From contig CAMAUZ010000069.1 in the NCBI GenBank assembly GCA_945861535.1, forward strand, positions 1-42,846: a DNA stretch of 42,846 bases, given 5' to 3'. Positions 36,335 to 42,846 of the stretch are shown piece after piece. Source of the stretch: Akkermansia muciniphila. Lineage in GTDB: Bacteria; Verrucomicrobiota; Verrucomicrobiia; Limisphaerales; BJHT01. A program made the translations under genes and the position numbers. Under the pieces are notes generated by a model. The model did no database searches. It saw only the letters and a list, made by a program, of their open reading frames with translations, and was not told the DNA's origin. Each line of letters starts with the position of its first letter. Position 1 is the first letter of the stretch.

Positions 36335-36754
36335 TGACGAGCGCACACCCGCCATTTTGGAGGGCGGGACGGATCGTTGGTGGGAAGGATAGCCACGAGA
36401 GAGACGGGCAGATACCCAGCAGCGCGAACCCCCGACGTGGATTGAAGCTACTCGAGCTGGTTAGCACTTCGGCGATCGGTAGCCAACACAGCGAACGCAT
36501 GCCACACGCAAACACCATCGCCCCCGGTTGGTTCCCTTGCCGGGCATAACGGACCAACCCCGAACCGCCCAAACTGATTTTGCCTTCCCGGAACGACCTT
36601 CTGAGCCTGAATTCGAGGACGGCGAACCGGGGATCTGGCACCGGGAATCTCCCTCCCAACAACGTCGGCAAACACGGACGGACGCACGTGGCTTTGCTCG
36701 CGGTTCGTTCCCCATTTCACTCAAAACACCCGGTTTTATCAGTGCTTTGTTGAG
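36335..36754. other. gene-free spacer left of the integrative element
   Basis: 420 bases between the coiled-coil gene and the tRNA fragment. Short open frames exist but none resembles a protein. No strong repeat is seen apart from minor GC-rich palindromic words. By the orientation of the tRNA fragment this is chromosomal DNA that originally lay downstream of the tRNA gene. Confidence 0.55.
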
Positions 36755-36784
36755 TGGAGCGGGTGAAGGGAATCGAACCCTCGT
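36755..36784 (-). other. attachment site: 3' end of tRNA-Gly
   Basis: Read on the minus strand, the segment runs ACGAGGGTTCGATTCCCTTC then ACCCGCTCCA: the T-arm with GGTTCGATTCCC, the 3' acceptor strand CACCCGC, and CTCCA at the end. This matches bacterial tRNA-Gly(UCC). The 5' half (GCGGGTG..., D-arm, anticodon arm) is absent from the adjoining bases 36785-36900, so this is a fragment, not a gene. A tyrosine recombinase gene starts 115 bases away. Such fragments are left when an element integrates into a tRNA 3' end. Confidence 0.85.
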
Positions 36785-36899
36785 CTCGATTCTCCTTTTT
36801 CACAGTATTGATTATGAGGCGCTTACGGTTTTGAAAAAACGTAAAAATTGAGTTTCTTATTCTTACCTTTATTCTGACCTCGCTCCAGATGGAGCTTTT

Positions 36900-38045
36900 A
36901 TGGCCAGCGTTACGAAACATCCGAAGTCACGATATTGGATCGCCTGCTTCTCCAGCCGCGATGGCCGCCAGCTCAAGCGGTCGTCCAAAACCACGGTGCG
37001 CAGCGAGGCGCTGGAGATCGCCCTGGAACTGGAGCGGGTCGAACGGCAGGCGGCCAAGGGCGCGCTGACGACCAACCAGCTGCGGAAGGTGCTCAACGAC
37101 GTTTCCGAAAAGCTGACGGGCGACAGCATCATTGCCCAGAGCGTCGAGGAATACCTCGGCGACTGGTTGAAAGGCATCGAAGCCCGGAATGCGAAGACGA
37201 CGCTGGAGCGATACGCGCACACGGTCAGGCTTTTCCTGGCGAGTCTCGGGGCCAAGGCCAAGCAGCCGATCACCTCGGTGACGCCGAAACACGTCGAAGA
37301 TTTCTTAAATGCCCGCCTCAACGGCGGGGCTGCGCCGAAAACCGTGATCGTGGACGTGAAATCGTTGAACGGCGCGTTCCGCCGGGCGGAGGACTACGGC
37401 ATCATCCTGAAGAATCCGGTGGCGGCCGTGCGCCTGCCCAAACTCGAAAGTTCGGAGCGGGACGTTTTCACCAATGACGAGGTTCAGCGAATCCTGGATG
37501 CCACTCCGTCGCTGGAATGGCAGACCTTGATCCTGCTCGGCTATTTCGTCGGCGCACGGTTGAGCGACTGTGTCCAGATGAAATGGGACAATGTGCATCC
37601 CAAGGACGGCGTCATCATCTACAACCAGCAGAAAACCGGCAAAAAGGTCATCGTGCCGATGCACTACCACGTCATCGAGCATTTGAACTACATGTCCACC
37701 TTCGGCACCACGGGTTTCCTCTGTCCGAAGCTGGCGGGCAAAGGGCCGGGCGGAAAGCACGGTCTCAGCGAGAGCTTCAACCGGATTGTGAAGAAGGCCG
37801 GCGTGGACTCGATGAAAGTTCAGGGGAAGGGCACGCGGCAGTTCAACCGGCGAACTTTTCACTCGCTGCGGCACAGTTTCAACTCGGCGCTGGCGAACGC
37901 CGGCGTGTCACAAGAGGTGCGGATGAAGCTCACCGGTCACTCCTCGAAGGCCATCCACACCGGCTACACGCATCTGGAGGTGGGGACCCTCAAGAGCGCC
38001 ATGACCACCCTGCCCTTGTTCAGCGCGAAGCCCGACAAAACGTGA
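36900..38045 (+). CDS. tyrosine recombinase/integrase
   Basis: A 381-residue site-specific recombinase. An N-terminal arm-binding-like region (TKHPKSRYWIACFSSRDGRQ) is followed by a SAM-like core-binding domain (SVEEYLGDWLKGIEARNAKT, about residues 80-165) and the catalytic domain. Catalytic residues in order: Arg in GARLSDCVQMKW (about 221), Lys in TGKKVIVP, His-x-x-Arg in HSLRHSF, His in TGHSS, and nucleophile Tyr in HTGYTHL near residue 355. All are present, so it should be active. The gene begins 115 bases from the tRNA-Gly fragment and is the likely integrase of this element. Its stop at 38045 faces the convergent ATPase gene 16 bases away. Confidence 0.93.
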   Translation: MASVTKHPKSRYWIACFSSRDGRQLKRSSKTTVRSEALEIALELERVERQAAKGALTTNQLRKVLNDVSEKLTGDSIIAQSVEEYLGDWLKGIEARNAKTTLERYAHTVRLFLASLGAKAKQPITSVTPKHVEDFLNARLNGGAAPKTVIVDVKSLNGAFRRAEDYGIILKNPVAAVRLPKLESSERDVFTNDEVQRILDATPSLEWQTLILLGYFVGARLSDCVQMKWDNVHPKDGVIIYNQQKTGKKVIVPMHYHVIEHLNYMSTFGTTGFLCPKLAGKGPGGKHGLSESFNRIVKKAGVDSMKVQGKGTRQFNRRTFHSLRHSFNSALANAGVSQEVRMKLTGHSSKAIHTGYTHLEVGTLKSAMTTLPLFSAKPDKT

Positions 38046-38061
38046 ATCTTCGCGGGTCAAC

Positions 38062-39222
38062 TTATTGTCTGCCTGGGCGCGGTTGGATGCAGTCGGCCAG
38101 CGGACGAACTTTGATCCGGTCCTCCAAGTCATAACCGCGCGTGCCCGGATAAACGACCCAGAGTTCGTCCAGTTCCAGGTCGGTGATCGCCAGATGCATC
38201 GAGCGGGTGGCGCGCGGGGCGTCCGCCCGTTTGAATTCCACGCCGATCCGTTGGCCGTGAACTTCCATGAGCAGGTCCAGCTCCGAGCCGCTGTGGACGG
38301 CGTAAAACCAGACTTGATCGGGTTGCTGCGCCTGGATGATTTCTTCCAGCGCAAAGCCTTCCCACGACGCGCCGAGTTTGGGATGCGTGAGCAATTCACC
38401 GGCGGAGGGAATGCCGCAGAGTGTGTGAAATAGTCCGGAATCGCGGAAATAGAGTTTCGGGGTCTTGACGAGCCGTTTGCCCAGATTGGCCTGCCACGGC
38501 AGCAGACGGCGAACCATGTAGGTTTGTTCCAGCGCATCCAAATACGCGCGGGCCGTGTTCGGGGCGATGCCCAGTGAGGCGGCAATTTCGCTGCCGTTCC
38601 AAAGTTGGGCATGATAATGGGCGAGCATGGTCCAAAACCGCCCCATGAGCGCGGGCGAAAGGCCAAAGCCTAGGGCGGCCAGGTCGCGTTCCAGAAACGT
38701 GCGGATGAAATTCTTGCGCCACGCCACGCTGTCCTCGTCAGTGGCGGCCAGATAGGAACGCGGAAACCCGCCGCGCTGCCAGAGTGCATCTTGCGATCCG
38801 GCGGGCAGTTCGTTGAGGTCGAAGCCGCGCATCTCGATGATCTCCACGCGCCCCGCCAGCGACTCGGCGGACTGCCGCGACAGTTCCGGCGAAGCACTGC
38901 CGAGGATGAGAAACGTCGCCGGTTGCTCCGCCCGGTCGGCCAGTACCCGCAAAACGGGGAACAGGCCGGGCTGACGTTGGGCTTCATCGATCACCACCAG
39001 TCCTTTCAATCCTTGCAACGCGGTCATGGGATTTTCCATGAGTTGGGCCACCACCGGATCCTCCAAGTCAAAATACTGCGGATGTCCGGCGGGGATCATC
39101 TGCCGGGCCAGCGTGGTCTTGCCGCACTGGCGCGGGCCGAGCAGCGCGACCACGGGATTGCGGCCCAAGGCTTTTTTGATCCGATCAGAATACTGTTTGC
39201 GCGCTAACATGATTGAAATCAT
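38062..39222 (-). CDS. AAA ATPase with DUF4143 domain
   Basis: A 386-residue protein of the archaeal-type AAA/DUF4143 family. Walker A is VVALLGPRQCGKTTLARQM (about residues 20-38), Walker B GLVVIDEAQRQPG, and the arginine-rich ELDLLMEV and GVEFKRADAP motifs near the end belong to the DUF4143 nuclease-like fold (Asp, then Glu-x-Lys). A winged-helix segment (SEIAASLGIAPNTARAYLDA) lies between. The family is common on islands, with unproved roles suggested in defence or toxin modules. ATG 39222 and 39210 are both possible, and each lies in an arm of a palindrome. Convergent with the integrase gene. Confidence 0.9.
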   Translation of the reverse strand: MISIMLARKQYSDRIKKALGRNPVVALLGPRQCGKTTLARQMIPAGHPQYFDLEDPVVAQLMENPMTALQGLKGLVVIDEAQRQPGLFPVLRVLADRAEQPATFLILGSASPELSRQSAESLAGRVEIIEMRGFDLNELPAGSQDALWQRGGFPRSYLAATDEDSVAWRKNFIRTFLERDLAALGFGLSPALMGRFWTMLAHYHAQLWNGSEIAASLGIAPNTARAYLDALEQTYMVRRLLPWQANLGKRLVKTPKLYFRDSGLFHTLCGIPSAGELLTHPKLGASWEGFALEEIIQAQQPDQVWFYAVHSGSELDLLMEVHGQRIGVEFKRADAPRATRSMHLAITDLELDELWVVYPGTRGYDLEDRIKVRPLADCIQPRPGRQ

Positions 39223-39236
39223 GCAATCCAATTGCA
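39208..39236. promoter_or_regulatory. two adjacent palindromes over the DUF4143 start codon
   Basis: CATGATT-GA-AATCATG at 39208-39223 is a perfect palindrome whose two arms contain the two candidate start codons. TGCAAT-CCA-ATTGCA at 39222-39236 is a second one beside it. Such paired symmetric sites suggest an operator, possibly bound by a dimeric regulator, or an mRNA hairpin masking the start. This is inference from symmetry alone. Confidence 0.4.
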
Positions 39237-39402
39237 ACAATTCAAGTTAATAGCCGATGTCTCATTTGTGAGCGCCACCCCGAGCGCAACAGCAGGCACC
39301 GCAATTGATCCGGGATGGGGTGTCGTCAGGCGCGCAAGTTCAGTTCGTGAATCGATAGGTGCTCCCGATCTGCCGGACGTGGACACCGCTGGGTTGTCGT
39401 CA

Positions 39403-42400
39403 CTATGCTCCGTCGCCGCCTTTCATTCGCCGCTGCATTTCCTTGAGCCAAGCCGCTTCCTGCTGGCGTCGCTCCTCGTCGGTGGGTGGGGTGGCACCAA
39501 AACGAATATTCCGTTTCCTCGGTTTCCCCTTCTCCATTGCTCCTCCCTCCGGATCTTCAGCCGCCCAATCCGATAATTTGGAGATGAATTCATCCGGCAG
39601 ATAAAATCCAACCCGTTCGCTGTGTTCGGGGGAAGATTCGAGAAAGCGCTTTTGGATGTTCTCCAATTTTCTGCGACTGGCGCAGATCATAGCGACATGC
39701 TGGTAGCCGGCTTTGAGGCATTTCGAAATGTTGACCGCCGTTTCGTAATGAGCGGTGTTGGTCACGGAAATCTCGCACGCAATCCGGTGCGTTCCGCGGG
39801 TGAGTCCGAGATCGGCCCGCTCCATGCCGTCGGCGACAAACTCCTCCTCCTTGACGGTGAAATCCAAACTCTCCGCCTCCGTCCGGATTTGATTCTTGAT
39901 CCTGGTGTGAAGGCTCGTCTCCTCTTCCGACGGGGTGGTTGCGGAAGCCGCCACGGTCTCCGTCGGCACCGCTGGTTCCGCTTCGCGCACGGACGGCGGA
40001 ACCGATTCCGCTTCCGAAGCCGTGGGTTTCGGAACTTCGACAACCTCGGGTTCCGCAGCTTTCGTTGCCGGCGGTGAAGGTGGCTTCTGCTCGGGGGCTT
40101 TCCGCTCCGGAGGGGGAGCGGGCTGGGTTTTCGCGGATTTGGGGTCCGCCTCCTCGGCGTCGAACCTGGCCCGCAACGCGGCTTCAATGTCCGCTCGCGC
40201 CGTGGCATACCGGTCTCGGGAAGCGGCGATGACCGCTTGCCGGGTGTGCTCCGCCGCGGCGGGGTCCGGGTCAGCCAGCAGGGGAATGGTCAGGTTGAAA
40301 TCCCCATCGGATTTTTCGACCCGGCAGATGGCCTGGCCGGTCTCGAGGTTCTGAAAGTCGCGCGCCTCAAAATGGGCAAAGCCGCCTTCCAACGTGCGCG
40401 CATCCGCGTCACCCACTCGGAATACGACACGGGTATAAGGGTTCGACAGGACCGCGCTCGCCACTTCCCGGTCGCGTTCCAACTGCCGTAACTCCTGATG
40501 CGCCAGAATCAGCCCGAGCCGATACTTGCGCGCCCCGCTCAAAATCTCCGCCATCGAGGGCGTGATGAAGTTTTGGAACTCGTCCACGTACAGCCAGAAC
40601 GGACGGCGGGATTCGGCACGTTGCGCTTGCCGGCTCATGGCGAGCTGTTGAAACTTGGCCACGAGCAGCGAGCCGAGCAGAAAGGCGTTCTCCTTGCCCA
40701 TCTGTCCCTGCGGAAGTTTCGCGAGAAAGATTTTTCCCGTGCCGAGAATGTTGGCGAAGTCGAGACGGTTCTCGCGCTGCGACACCATGTAGCGAATGGG
40801 CTTCGGCGAGAGGAACGTCTCCAACCGCGTGAGCACCGGGCCGATGGACTTGTTGCCCGACAACTGGGGAAAGCCTTTCTTCCAGTAATACACGATGTCG
40901 GGATCGCGCACGGTGGTGAGGAACTTGTCGCGAAAGGCCGGCTCGATCAGGAACCGGCGCAAGTCGGCCAGCGTCCCGCCGCGTTCGCTTTCGAGGAATG
41001 CGAGAATGGCGTTGGAAAGGACGCTGCCCATTTGGTCGCCCCACGACGTCGAGAGCCGTTGGAACACCGAGACCAGGTCGGAGGCCAGCAGATTCTTTTC
41101 GAGATCGGAATGCGCGGAGAGGATATTGAAACCGACGGAATATTGTTCATCCGACGGGTCCACCAGCACCACGTCGCCGATGCGCTCCGGTGGGATGATG
41201 CCCAGAATCCGTTCGACCAGATCGCCATGGGGATCCAGCACGGCGACGCCCTCGCCATTTTCGATGTCCTGCCGGATGAGGTTGAACAAGAGCGTGCTCT
41301 TGCCCGTGCCGGAAGCTCCGATGATGTGCGCATGTCGCACCCGCTGTTCCGTGGTCAACCGCACTTCGGTGACCAGGCCGGCGTGCTCGTTGTGGCCCAG
41401 CAACAAACCAACTGGGTTCCGTACGGTCTTCGGCGCGGCCTTGGTCTTGGTCAGTTCCCGCCGTAACTTGGGCGAACGAACCGCAGCGGAAGGAAGATGC
41501 ACGAAGCCCAGCAGTTCATCCCGGTTGAGCATCATGCCGCTGCGCCGCGACTGCCGGCGGAGCACGTCCGCCATGTGTTCAGCGAACGGGTATCCATCGT
41601 TGGCAAGGGGAATGAGTTCGTTGCCCTGCAAGTCCGCCAATCCGCGCAAGGCCGAAGCCAGTTCAATCGCAATTTCCCACGGGCGTTCCGCACTGCGGAC
41701 AGCCAGGCGAACCACGGCGGCAAACAACGGCTGCGACACCTTTCGTTTTCCCTGCGCCAGAAGCTCCGGGGCGTTTACAAAGGCGGGCGTGCCATCCGGG
41801 CGGGACACGGCGCGGACCAGACTGTCGGCCCACGCATTACGGACGGGTTGAAACAGGACTTGGAACAGTCCCAGTTCGCCGGGTTGCAGGTCGGCCAGCG
41901 CGGCGGTCAGTCCGATGAACACGTCGGGCGCATTGGTGGCGAGGAGCAGGGCAAACTCGCGGGCGAGGCCAAACTCGACGATGGCCGTGTCGGTGCCGTC
42001 GAGTTCCTCCCACGCGGTCGCGAGGACATTTTCCTGACGCCGGAACGCGACGTCGGGGAAGTGCGCCTGCAAGCTTCGTTGGACCGATCCGGCGTCCGCC
42101 GGGTGCATGACAAACTGCGTGACAATCGCCGCGGGCAGGCCGAGCAGTTCAAAGCCCACGGGTTCGCGCAGATACGCGAGCGAACCGAGAAAATGCCCGA
42201 AGGCCTCCGGCGACGCATTGAGCTTGGGCGCGAGGGAAGCCTGCAATTCGACCCATTCGCTGCGTTCCAAAAACTCTGGCTCGGGTTCCGTGTCCGGCAC
42301 CGGCTCGGGCGGCAGCACGGGAGGTTCGGGCTTCAGCGAGCGTGCCAGACGTTGCACGAACGAGCTGAGGGCCGTCGGCCGCCGTCCGTCGTCGAGAATG

Positions 42401-42540
42401 GGGAGTGGCGGGAGGTAATGGCCGGGGAACGCTTGGAACGGGGGTTCGGGGACCACCGGCTCGGGCCAGACCCGCCAACCGCGCCCGCGCTGTTCCCACC
42501 GGCGGAACTGCGCGGAGAGTTGTTCGTCCACGCGGCCCAT
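39403..42540 (-). CDS. HerA/VirD4-like ATPase with C-terminal nuclease-like domain
   Basis: A 1045-residue protein. Residues 1-370 are a poorly conserved N-terminal region. The ATPase domain has Walker A IIGASGTGKSTLL (Lys414), VAVLDPHGDLVERI, VLVDPSDEQYSVGFN, and Walker B WLYVDEFQNF (Asp653, Glu654), then LGLILAHQELRQL with a sensor-like Gln, as in type IV secretion coupling proteins and HerA-type DNA pumps. Residues 755-875 are a Pro/Glu/Ala-rich linker. Residues 880-985 form another domain with Asp910 in MERADLGLT and Glu923 in ACEISVTNTAH, spaced like a PD-(D/E)xK core though Lys is replaced by Ser. No transmembrane helix is obvious. The upstream gene ends 6 bases before the ATG. Confidence 0.85.
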   Translation of the reverse strand: MGRVDEQLSAQFRRWEQRGRGWRVWPEPVVPEPPFQAFPGHYLPPLPILDDGRRPTALSSFVQRLARSLKPEPPVLPPEPVPDTEPEPEFLERSEWVELQASLAPKLNASPEAFGHFLGSLAYLREPVGFELLGLPAAIVTQFVMHPADAGSVQRSLQAHFPDVAFRRQENVLATAWEELDGTDTAIVEFGLAREFALLLATNAPDVFIGLTAALADLQPGELGLFQVLFQPVRNAWADSLVRAVSRPDGTPAFVNAPELLAQGKRKVSQPLFAAVVRLAVRSAERPWEIAIELASALRGLADLQGNELIPLANDGYPFAEHMADVLRRQSRRSGMMLNRDELLGFVHLPSAAVRSPKLRRELTKTKAAPKTVRNPVGLLLGHNEHAGLVTEVRLTTEQRVRHAHIIGASGTGKSTLLFNLIRQDIENGEGVAVLDPHGDLVERILGIIPPERIGDVVLVDPSDEQYSVGFNILSAHSDLEKNLLASDLVSVFQRLSTSWGDQMGSVLSNAILAFLESERGGTLADLRRFLIEPAFRDKFLTTVRDPDIVYYWKKGFPQLSGNKSIGPVLTRLETFLSPKPIRYMVSQRENRLDFANILGTGKIFLAKLPQGQMGKENAFLLGSLLVAKFQQLAMSRQAQRAESRRPFWLYVDEFQNFITPSMAEILSGARKYRLGLILAHQELRQLERDREVASAVLSNPYTRVVFRVGDADARTLEGGFAHFEARDFQNLETGQAICRVEKSDGDFNLTIPLLADPDPAAAEHTRQAVIAASRDRYATARADIEAALRARFDAEEADPKSAKTQPAPPPERKAPEQKPPSPPATKAAEPEVVEVPKPTASEAESVPPSVREAEPAVPTETVAASATTPSEEETSLHTRIKNQIRTEAESLDFTVKEEEFVADGMERADLGLTRGTHRIACEISVTNTAHYETAVNISKCLKAGYQHVAMICASRRKLENIQKRFLESSPEHSERVGFYLPDEFISKLSDWAAEDPEGGAMEKGKPRKRNIRFGATPPTDEERRQQEAAWLKEMQRRMKGGDGA

Positions 42541-42546
42541 GATGCC

Positions 42547-42846
42547 TTAGCCCTTCCGCTCCGTTTCGATGCGCGGCAGTACGGGTTTGTATAGTTCGTT
42601 GAGGATGGGCGCCTGTTCGTACTGGCGAACGAGCTTCACCCCTTTCGCGCACGTGACTTCTTCCGCGAGCTTCTTGACCACATTGGACACCGTGTCGAGA
42701 TCAGTAGCATCCGGATGTTGTGATAGGTGCCTGTCGTAACGCATTGGTCCGCAGCGGAGTGCGTTGACATCAGGGTGTGAGCGATTTGAACTTTTCGCCA
42801 GTTTTTCTGCGTCTTTGCTTTCAGTTTTTGCTTGCCAGAATGCTGT
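42547..42846 (-). CDS. unknown protein, C-terminal part (start outside the window)
   Basis: The minus-strand frame ending at TAA 42547-42549 is open to base 42846, giving at least 99 residues. The ATG at 42744 is therefore probably internal: the residues before it (AFWQAKTESKDAEKLAKSSN, then RSHPDVNALRCGP) read like normal protein. The visible C terminus, LDTVSNVVKKLAEEVTCAKG with VKLVRQYEQAPILNELYKP, is charged and helical. No family is recognised. It ends six bases before the HerA/VirD4-like gene and is almost certainly in the same operon, so it may be a partner of that ATPase. Confidence 0.7.
   Translation of the reverse strand, partial: TAFWQAKTESKDAEKLAKSSNRSHPDVNALRCGPMRYDRHLSQHPDATDLDTVSNVVKKLAEEVTCAKGVKLVRQYEQAPILNELYKPVLPRIETERKG

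Larger units (their letters stand above)
36755..42846. mobile_element. integrative element in tRNA-Gly, left part (continues past the window)
   Basis: Bounded at the left by the tRNA-Gly fragment. It contains an integrase, a DUF4143 ATPase, a HerA/VirD4-like ATPase and a partial upstream gene. The intergenic hairpin-array repeats common in the preceding 36 kb are not seen here, in line with a different origin. No relaxase, mating-pair genes or origin of transfer are visible, so it may be an integrative mobilisable or defence-type island rather than a full conjugative element. The right boundary, which should carry the intact tRNA-Gly on the minus strand, is outside. Confidence 0.75.

Noticed and set aside
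36755..36900. A complete tRNA-Gly gene on the minus strand.
   Set aside because: Only the T-arm and 3' acceptor strand are present; no D-arm, anticodon arm or 5' acceptor strand (GCGGGTG) is found upstream.

Overview
The window looks like the chromosome of a GC-rich member of the Verrucomicrobiota, probably close to the Limisphaerales/Pedosphaera group. The placement is an inference from several things seen together: a prepilin-like protein with an H-X9-DG tail motif, the DUF1501, DUF1552 and DUF1592-type secreted proteins typical of the Planctomycetota/Verrucomicrobiota, several Tat-exported proteins, weak or absent Shine-Dalgarno sequences, and intergenic DNA packed with palindromic repeats. 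No rRNA or ribosomal protein is present to confirm it.

Layout. 1-87 is the start of an IS630-type transposase running off the left edge. 246-1570 carries a pseudopilin and a pilin-like lipoprotein. 1736-7891 carries a NagA-type deacetylase and a MoxR / DUF58 / membrane-transglutaminase trio, all on the plus strand. 8154-9581 is a lone DUF1501 protein. 10024-18109 is a minus-strand run: a Prc-type tail-specific protease, an SGNH hydrolase, a multidomain cytochrome-c protein (DUF1592 family) whose stop overlaps the start of a DUF1552 protein, then a small antitoxin gene overlapping a MazF/PemK toxin gene that carries a frameshift. 18364-24112 holds a small EamA-like membrane protein, a conserved hypothetical, an APC amino-acid permease, a lipocalin lipoprotein and a secreted hypothetical. 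25410-28577 holds a secreted FAD oxidoreductase with a C-terminal beta-sandwich domain and a phytanoyl-CoA-dioxygenase-like enzyme. 29443-34857 holds three consecutive exported proteins: Asp-box sialidase-like, Kelch-like and CotH-like. 35453-36334 is a membrane-anchored coiled-coil protein.

At 36755 the chromosome gives way to an integrative element. A 30-base copy of the 3' end of a tRNA-Gly is followed by a tyrosine recombinase, an AAA ATPase of the DUF4143 class, a 1045-residue HerA/VirD4-like ATPase with a second domain at its C terminus, and a partial gene open to the right edge. The full tRNA is expected at the far end of the element, outside the window.

The most unusual signal is in the intergenic DNA. 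At least seven repeat families occur, many with perfect 15-26 base inverted arms. Several share one design: two to six adjacent hairpins whose stems differ but whose loop or core is the same within the element. One element's outer arm (GGGCGCATCTCAG...) recurs at three loci, and a GC-rich module (GGAGCGCGGCTGTG...) recurs in both orientations at five. They look mobile and compositionally templated, but no mobilising gene is identified here.
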